Shown: piece by piece, positions 34,860-38,439 of the stretch
How positions within the stretch are numbered: the stretch's first letter is position 1
Layout: each line of letters opens with the position of its first letter
Position numbers and translations under genes: made by a program
Notes under the pieces: generated by a model
Database searches by the model: none
Seen by the model: the letters and a program-made list of their open reading frames with translations, nothing else
What the model was told of the DNA's origin: nothing
NCBI GenBank assembly: GCA_019246795.1
Contig: JAFAPY010000059.1
Span: 1 to 38,439 of the forward strand
Reading direction: 5' to 3'
Length of the DNA stretch: 38,439 nt
From: Streptosporangiaceae bacterium
GTDB lineage: Bacteria; Actinomycetota; Actinomycetes; Streptosporangiales; Streptosporangiaceae

Positions 34860-36224
34860 TCAGCGGCCCGTCAGCGCGGCGCGGACCCGGGCCGCGATCA
34901 TCTCGGTCAGGGCCTTCGTCTGCGACGCGGCTGTCATGGCATGCGTCGGGGTTACCTGTCCCATGCACACCGACCAGGCGCGGATGATGAGGGGGCGGGC
35001 GCGGGCGACCGCCCCGAGCCGGTCGAGTTCTTCCGCTTCCAGCGTGACGTGCTCGCGGTAGCCAAGCAGCACCGCACCCGCCCGGCGCGGCTCCTTCGCG
35101 GCCTCTGCGTACAGCAGGAACGCCAGCGACCACAGGCGCGGCCCCCGGCCAGCGCCTGCCCAGTCGACGAGAACCATGACGCCCGGCGTCGCGACGACGT
35201 TCGCCAGGACGAAGTCCGGGTGGATGAGCCCCTCGGGCAGTCCCTCCGCCGCGTCCAGCGCGGCGACCTCCGCCCGGAGCGCGTCGAACGCCGTACGCTC
35301 GGCGTCGGGAATGAGGGGCGCGGCCTCTGCGAGCATCCGGCCAGCGGCCGCGATCTCCGCCGACGGCAGCCCATCTGCGAGGTGATGCCAGGCGCCGCCC
35401 GGCCGCGCGACCGCCTCATCGCCAGTGCCGATGCCGCCAGCGCTTGCTGTCGGCGTGGTGTCCAGCGTGTGCAGGCGGCCGAGCAGCGCGCCGAGATGGC
35501 TGAGGCCGCCCGCCGCGCGGATCGCGTCCCGCCGCTGCTGCCGGGGAACCGGGCCGGCCCACTCGGTGACCAGTAGAGAGCGGCCGTGGAGGACGGAGAC
35601 CGGCTCGTCCGCCGCGCACCGCTCGGCCGGAAACTCGTGTGCCGCCAGGTAACGGAGGATCGCGGCGTCGCCCGCCACTGCCTCGGAGGGCCTGCGGGCG
35701 GGGAACCAGCGGGCCACCCAGTCCGGGCCGTCCGCGCGCCCGACCCGCCATACGCCCAGGTCAAGCTCGCTCATCGCGTCCACCGTGATCCCGTACCGCG
35801 TCTCCAAGTGCGCCCGCAGGCGCGCGCCCGGCCGGCCGGGCATCGGCGAGCCGAAGCGGATCAGGTTGCCGTCCGGGTCGACGTGCGAGCCCTCGCGCAA
35901 CTTGTACGGTGTGTCGCCGACGCGGCAGGTCAGCCCGCCGACGCCGGGCCGCGCCCACTCGTCATACAGCGCGTCGGCGTCCTCGACATGCAAGTAGGCG
36001 GTGCCGACGTGCTCGTGGTCGGCCCCGGGCCCATGCCCTTCGTCACGTGACAGGTGCAAGCTCACCTCATCCCGCTCGGCGAACCCGTACCCGTCCCCGT
36101 CGGTGTACGGTTCCACCTTGAAGCCGAGCGACGCGTAGTGGGCCAGCGCGCGCCGCAGGTCGCGTACGGGGAAGACCGGGCTGAAGCTGCTGAACCTGTT
36201 GCGAGGCGTGACGTCATCGATCAT
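34860..36224 (-). CDS. Fusion of a VOC (glyoxalase/bleomycin-resistance) domain with an aminoglycoside phosphotransferase-like kinase
   Basis: 454 residues in two parts. Residues 14-127 are a VOC domain of bleomycin-binding type (FPVRDLRRALAHYASLGFKV; AYLHVEDADALYDEW; HVDPDGNLIRFG). Residues 140-452 are an APH/choline-kinase-like domain with an intact catalytic loop: HPDFVLAN (335-342) fits HxDxxxxN (Asp337, Asn342), and VDW (353-355) supplies the metal Asp. Each half alone belongs to families that give drug resistance or modify small molecules, so detoxification is a fair inference. The target is unknown. ATG 36224 precedes the VOC strand; no ribosome site is seen. The sequence is continuous across the join, so it does not look like an artefact. 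Confidence 0.9.
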   Translation of the reverse strand: MIDDVTPRNRFSSFSPVFPVRDLRRALAHYASLGFKVEPYTDGDGYGFAERDEVSLHLSRDEGHGPGADHEHVGTAYLHVEDADALYDEWARPGVGGLTCRVGDTPYKLREGSHVDPDGNLIRFGSPMPGRPGARLRAHLETRYGITVDAMSELDLGVWRVGRADGPDWVARWFPARRPSEAVAGDAAILRYLAAHEFPAERCAADEPVSVLHGRSLLVTEWAGPVPRQQRRDAIRAAGGLSHLGALLGRLHTLDTTPTASAGGIGTGDEAVARPGGAWHHLADGLPSAEIAAAGRMLAEAAPLIPDAERTAFDALRAEVAALDAAEGLPEGLIHPDFVLANVVATPGVMVLVDWAGAGRGPRLWSLAFLLYAEAAKEPRRAGAVLLGYREHVTLEAEELDRLGAVARARPLIIRAWSVCMGQVTPTHAMTAASQTKALTEMIAARVRAALTGR

Positions 36225-36382
36225 GAGGCAAGCATCTCGTATCCGCCTGACACGCACGTTTCTGCCCGGTTGCAACATGTACAACCAGAACAGGTGGCGA
36301 CCAGCGAAAACGCGTTGACCTCTACATTTTTGACGCACAACCCCGGCTGGCGGCCGGCCCTGAAAATGTCATACCCCGCTCG

Positions 36383-36388
36383 TAAGGT
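36383..36388 (+). promoter_or_regulatory. -10 box 7 bases before the DUF4262 gene
   Basis: TAAGGT, 7 bases, then ATG 36396. The AAGG could also serve as a weak ribosome site, so both readings remain open. The 171-base divergent gap to the VOC-APH gene is unusually AT-rich near 36303-36375. Confidence 0.4.
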
Positions 36389-36395
36389 CAGCGGC

Positions 36396-36983
36396 ATGTA
36401 CCCATCACGGAGACGCCGCGCCAACCTCCCAGGACACCACTGCCAGTGCGCGGAATGCTCGGCACTGGCCGAGGGGGCCGCCCTCGACCCGGAAGCCTGC
36501 ATGCAGGCCATCGCCGATGACATCCATACCGTCGGCTGGTCGGTTTCCGCCGTGCTCGGTGACGAGATAGCGCCGCCGTGGGCCTACACCGTCGGCCTGT
36601 GGCTCAGCTACTCCGGTCCCGAACTGGCCATGTTCGGCTTGCCGGTGGAGCACATGACCATCATCCTGAACTCGGTCGGGGACCGGATCGCGGCCGGCGA
36701 GCCGGCCGAAGCCGGGGACCGGCTGGACGGGATCTGCCCGTGCTCGCTGACGATCCGGCCCGTGCATCCGAGCTGGCGGGCGACCAGCATGTTCGCTGTC
36801 TCAGACCGCTATTACGGCTATGTCAGGCCGCCCTGCCTGCAGGTTGTCTGGCCGGACCGCAGGGGGCGGTATCCGGGCGACCTGGGGTTCCAGGCACGGT
36901 ATGAGGGCAGGCAGCCGATGCTGTGGCTGCCGCGGGAGGATCACCCGCCGGGGGTGTGGACCCGGATAGACCAGCTCTGCTGA
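36396..36983 (+). CDS. DUF4262 domain protein
   Basis: 195 residues. The DUF4262 pattern is visible: a helix (ACMQAIADDIHTVGWSVSAV), then PPWAYTVGLWLSYSGPELAM, FGLPVEHMTIILNSVGDRI, and later YYGYVRPPCLQVVWPDRRGR with FQARYEGRQPMLW. The first 30 residues add a Cys-rich stretch (HHCQCAECSALAEG) with CxCxxC, and ICPCS occurs later; a bound metal is possible. No function is known for the family. ATG 36396 is the start. It is convergent with pfkA, 12 bases apart. Confidence 0.88.
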   Translation: MYPSRRRRANLPGHHCQCAECSALAEGAALDPEACMQAIADDIHTVGWSVSAVLGDEIAPPWAYTVGLWLSYSGPELAMFGLPVEHMTIILNSVGDRIAAGEPAEAGDRLDGICPCSLTIRPVHPSWRATSMFAVSDRYYGYVRPPCLQVVWPDRRGRYPGDLGFQARYEGRQPMLWLPREDHPPGVWTRIDQLC

Positions 36984-36995
36984 CCGGCCCGGGGG

Positions 36996-38033
36996 CTAGC
37001 CGAAGAAGACCTCGGCTTCGGCGTAGCGCTGGGGTGGGACCAGCTTGAGCTGGCTGGTGGCCTCGGCGAGCGGGACCCGGATGATGTCCGTGCCGCGCAG
37101 CGCCACCATGACGCCGAACGCCTCATCGTGGACGGCGTCGACCGCGTGCACGCCGAAACGGGTGGCGAGCACCCGGTCGAATGCCGTCGGCGTGCCGCCC
37201 CGCTGGATGTGGCCGAGCACCGTGTAGCGTGCTTCCTTGCCGGTCCGCTTCTCGATCTCCTCGGCCAGCATCTGCCCGATGCCGCCGAGCCGCACGTGGC
37301 CGAACGAGTCGAGCTGCTCGGTGCTTGTCGCCAGCTCCTCGCTGCCCGGGTGGGCGCCCTCGGCGACGACCACGATCGGCGCGTACCTGGTCTGGAATCG
37401 GTGCTGCACGTAGGCGCAGACCCTCTCGATGTTGAACGGCCGCTCCGGGATGAGGATGACGTTGGCGCCTCCCGCGATCCCGGCGTGCAGGGCGATCCAG
37501 CCGGCGTGCCTGCCCATCACCTCGACGATAAGCACCCGGTGATGACTTTCCGCGGTGGTGTGCAGCCGGTCGATCGCCTCCATGGCGATGTTGACGGCCG
37601 TGTCGAAGCCGAAGGTGTAGTCGGTGGCGCCGAGGTCGTTATCGATCGTCTTGGGCACGCCGACGACCGGGACCCCGTTCTCGCCGAGCTTGGTCGCCAC
37701 GCCCAGCGTGTCCTCGCCGCCGATCGCGACCAGGGCGTCGACGCCGAGCCCCGCCAGGTTGTCCTTGATCCGCTCGATGCCGTTACGGCTGCCGCCGACT
37801 GCCTTGAGCGGGTTGGTGCGCGACGTGCCAAGGATCGTGCCGCCGCGCGGCAGGATGCCGCGGACCGCCTGCACGTCCAGCGGCACCGTGTCACCTTCCA
37901 GCGGCCCGCGCCAGCCGTCGCGGAACCCGACGAACTCAAGGCCGTATTCCTGCACGCCCTTGCGCACCACGGCGCGGATTACGGCGTTCAGGCCGGGACA
38001 GTCGCCGCCGCCGGTGAGGACTCCCACTCGCAT
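36996..38033 (-). CDS. pfkA: 6-phosphofructokinase, mixed-substrate (ATP/PPi) group III
   Basis: 345 residues. It phosphorylates fructose 6-phosphate in glycolysis. The N-terminal phosphoryl donor loop is GVLTGGGDCPGLNAVIR; the donor-site motif reads GGEDTLG (105-111, Asp108) and the catalytic loop is PKTIDND (127-133, Lys128, Asp131). MGRHAGWIALHAGIAGGA and GHIQRGGTPTAFDR are conserved. Lys128 in place of Gly is the residue pattern of PPi-using and group III enzymes, while several actinobacterial members use ATP; the donor cannot be decided by eye. ATG 38033 is the start, with a TAAGGT box 7 bases upstream. Confidence 0.95.
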   Translation of the reverse strand: MRVGVLTGGGDCPGLNAVIRAVVRKGVQEYGLEFVGFRDGWRGPLEGDTVPLDVQAVRGILPRGGTILGTSRTNPLKAVGGSRNGIERIKDNLAGLGVDALVAIGGEDTLGVATKLGENGVPVVGVPKTIDNDLGATDYTFGFDTAVNIAMEAIDRLHTTAESHHRVLIVEVMGRHAGWIALHAGIAGGANVILIPERPFNIERVCAYVQHRFQTRYAPIVVVAEGAHPGSEELATSTEQLDSFGHVRLGGIGQMLAEEIEKRTGKEARYTVLGHIQRGGTPTAFDRVLATRFGVHAVDAVHDEAFGVMVALRGTDIIRVPLAEATSQLKLVPPQRYAEAEVFFG

Positions 38034-38040
38034 GGCATCA

Positions 38041-38046
38041 ACCTTA
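38041..38046 (-). promoter_or_regulatory. -10 box 7 bases before pfkA
   Basis: TAAGGT on the minus strand, 7 bases, then the pfkA ATG: leaderless arrangement, the same hexamer as before the DUF4262 gene. Confidence 0.5.
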
Positions 38047-38100
38047 GTGGCCGTCAGGCCGGGGCGTTACCTCCGCGGTGGGGCATGCGACGATGCCACC

Positions 38101-38439
38101 ATGTCACCAGTGCTCCAAGGCGCGCTGCTGCCGGGCGCAGAGCCGTTCGACGCCGACGGCGGGCCGGTCGGCGTGCTGCTGTGCCACGGCTTCACCGGCA
38201 GCCCGCAGACGCTGCGGCCGTGGGCGGAGTACCTGGCCGAGGCGGGCCTGACCGTCAGCCTGCCCAGGCTGCCGGGGCACGGCACGTCGTGGCAGGACCT
38301 GGCGCGCACCACCTGGCGGGAGTGGTACGCCGAGGCCGAGGCCGCGTTCGGCACGCTAACGGCCCGGTGTGAGCAGGTCTTCGTGTTCGGCCTTTCCCTC
38401 GGCGGATGCCTGGCGTTGCGCCTGGCGGAGACCCGCGGC
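38101..38439 (+). CDS. Alpha/beta hydrolase, carboxylesterase-like (5' part only)
   Basis: The first 113 codons of a serine hydrolase; the gene continues past the right edge. The oxyanion-hole segment VLLCHGFTGSPQTLRPWAEY and the nucleophile elbow VFGLSLGG (Gly-Leu-Ser-Leu-Gly) are intact, as in Est30-type carboxylesterases and monoacylglycerol lipases. The Asp and His of the triad lie outside the window. ATG 38101 is the start; no clear ribosome site precedes it. It diverges from pfkA with a gap of 67 bases. Confidence 0.9.
   Translation, partial: MSPVLQGALLPGAEPFDADGGPVGVLLCHGFTGSPQTLRPWAEYLAEAGLTVSLPRLPGHGTSWQDLARTTWREWYAEAEAAFGTLTARCEQVFVFGLSLGGCLALRLAETRG

Noticed and set aside
37128-38372. 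414-codon plus-strand frame opposite pfkA
   Set aside because: It is the antisense of a complete pfkA and overlaps the real hydrolase gene in another frame.

Overview
The window is chromosomal DNA from a high-GC Gram-positive bacterium of the Actinomycetota, most like the Streptomyces/Streptosporangiales side of the phylum. The evidence is the very GC-rich codon use, the actinobacterial mIHF, a BldD with an intact c-di-GMP motif, an Rv2175c-type DNA-binding protein beside a PASTA kinase, and a gene order (pyrR to rpe) that matches the Streptomyces core as I remember it. I cannot name the genus.

Layout. 3-983: the 3' end of a DHA2-type MFS exporter. 287-12478: a long minus-strand housekeeping series, read in the order pyrF, (gap), mihF, gmk, rpoZ, coaBC, metK, priA, def, fmt, rsmB, then rpe, with a divergent DUF2786 gene inserted between rsmB and rpe. 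12588-19981: the minus-strand pyrimidine operon pyrR-pyrB-pyrC-carA-carB-pyrF, mostly joined by GTGA overlaps. The pyrD that I would expect between carB and pyrF is absent. The plus-strand bldD diverges from pyrR across a 379-base regulatory region. 20860-24372: a HEPN-domain gene and a Tat-exported glycoside hydrolase family 2 protein. 24391-27596: a GNAT acetyltransferase, metF, an Rv2175c-like gene and an FAD-dependent oxidoreductase. 27691-31811: a PASTA Ser/Thr kinase, an aromatic leader peptide with an intrinsic terminator (attenuator), a class I-beta DAHP synthase, and a stand-alone Clp_N/UVR protein. 31866-38439: thiI, a small membrane protein, a tandem array of small hairpins, a methyltransferase, a VOC-APH fusion, a DUF4262 protein, pfkA and the 5' end of a carboxylesterase-like hydrolase.

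How the genes fit together. Most of the window is central metabolism and translation: UMP synthesis, GMP kinase, CoA and SAM synthesis, formyl-Met-tRNA formation and removal, 16S rRNA m5C methylation, folate C1 reduction, the first step of the shikimate pathway, tRNA 4-thiouridylation and glycolysis. Regulation is the more distinctive part. A TANNNT box lies 6-8 bases before the start codon of at least ten genes, which points to widespread leaderless transcription. bldD has a promoter overlapped by a BldD box. The pyrR-bldD gap holds a perfect CRP/GlxR-type palindrome. The DAHP synthase appears to be controlled by ribosome-mediated attenuation on a Phe/Trp/Tyr-rich leader peptide. I found no tRNA, rRNA, CRISPR array or insertion sequence.
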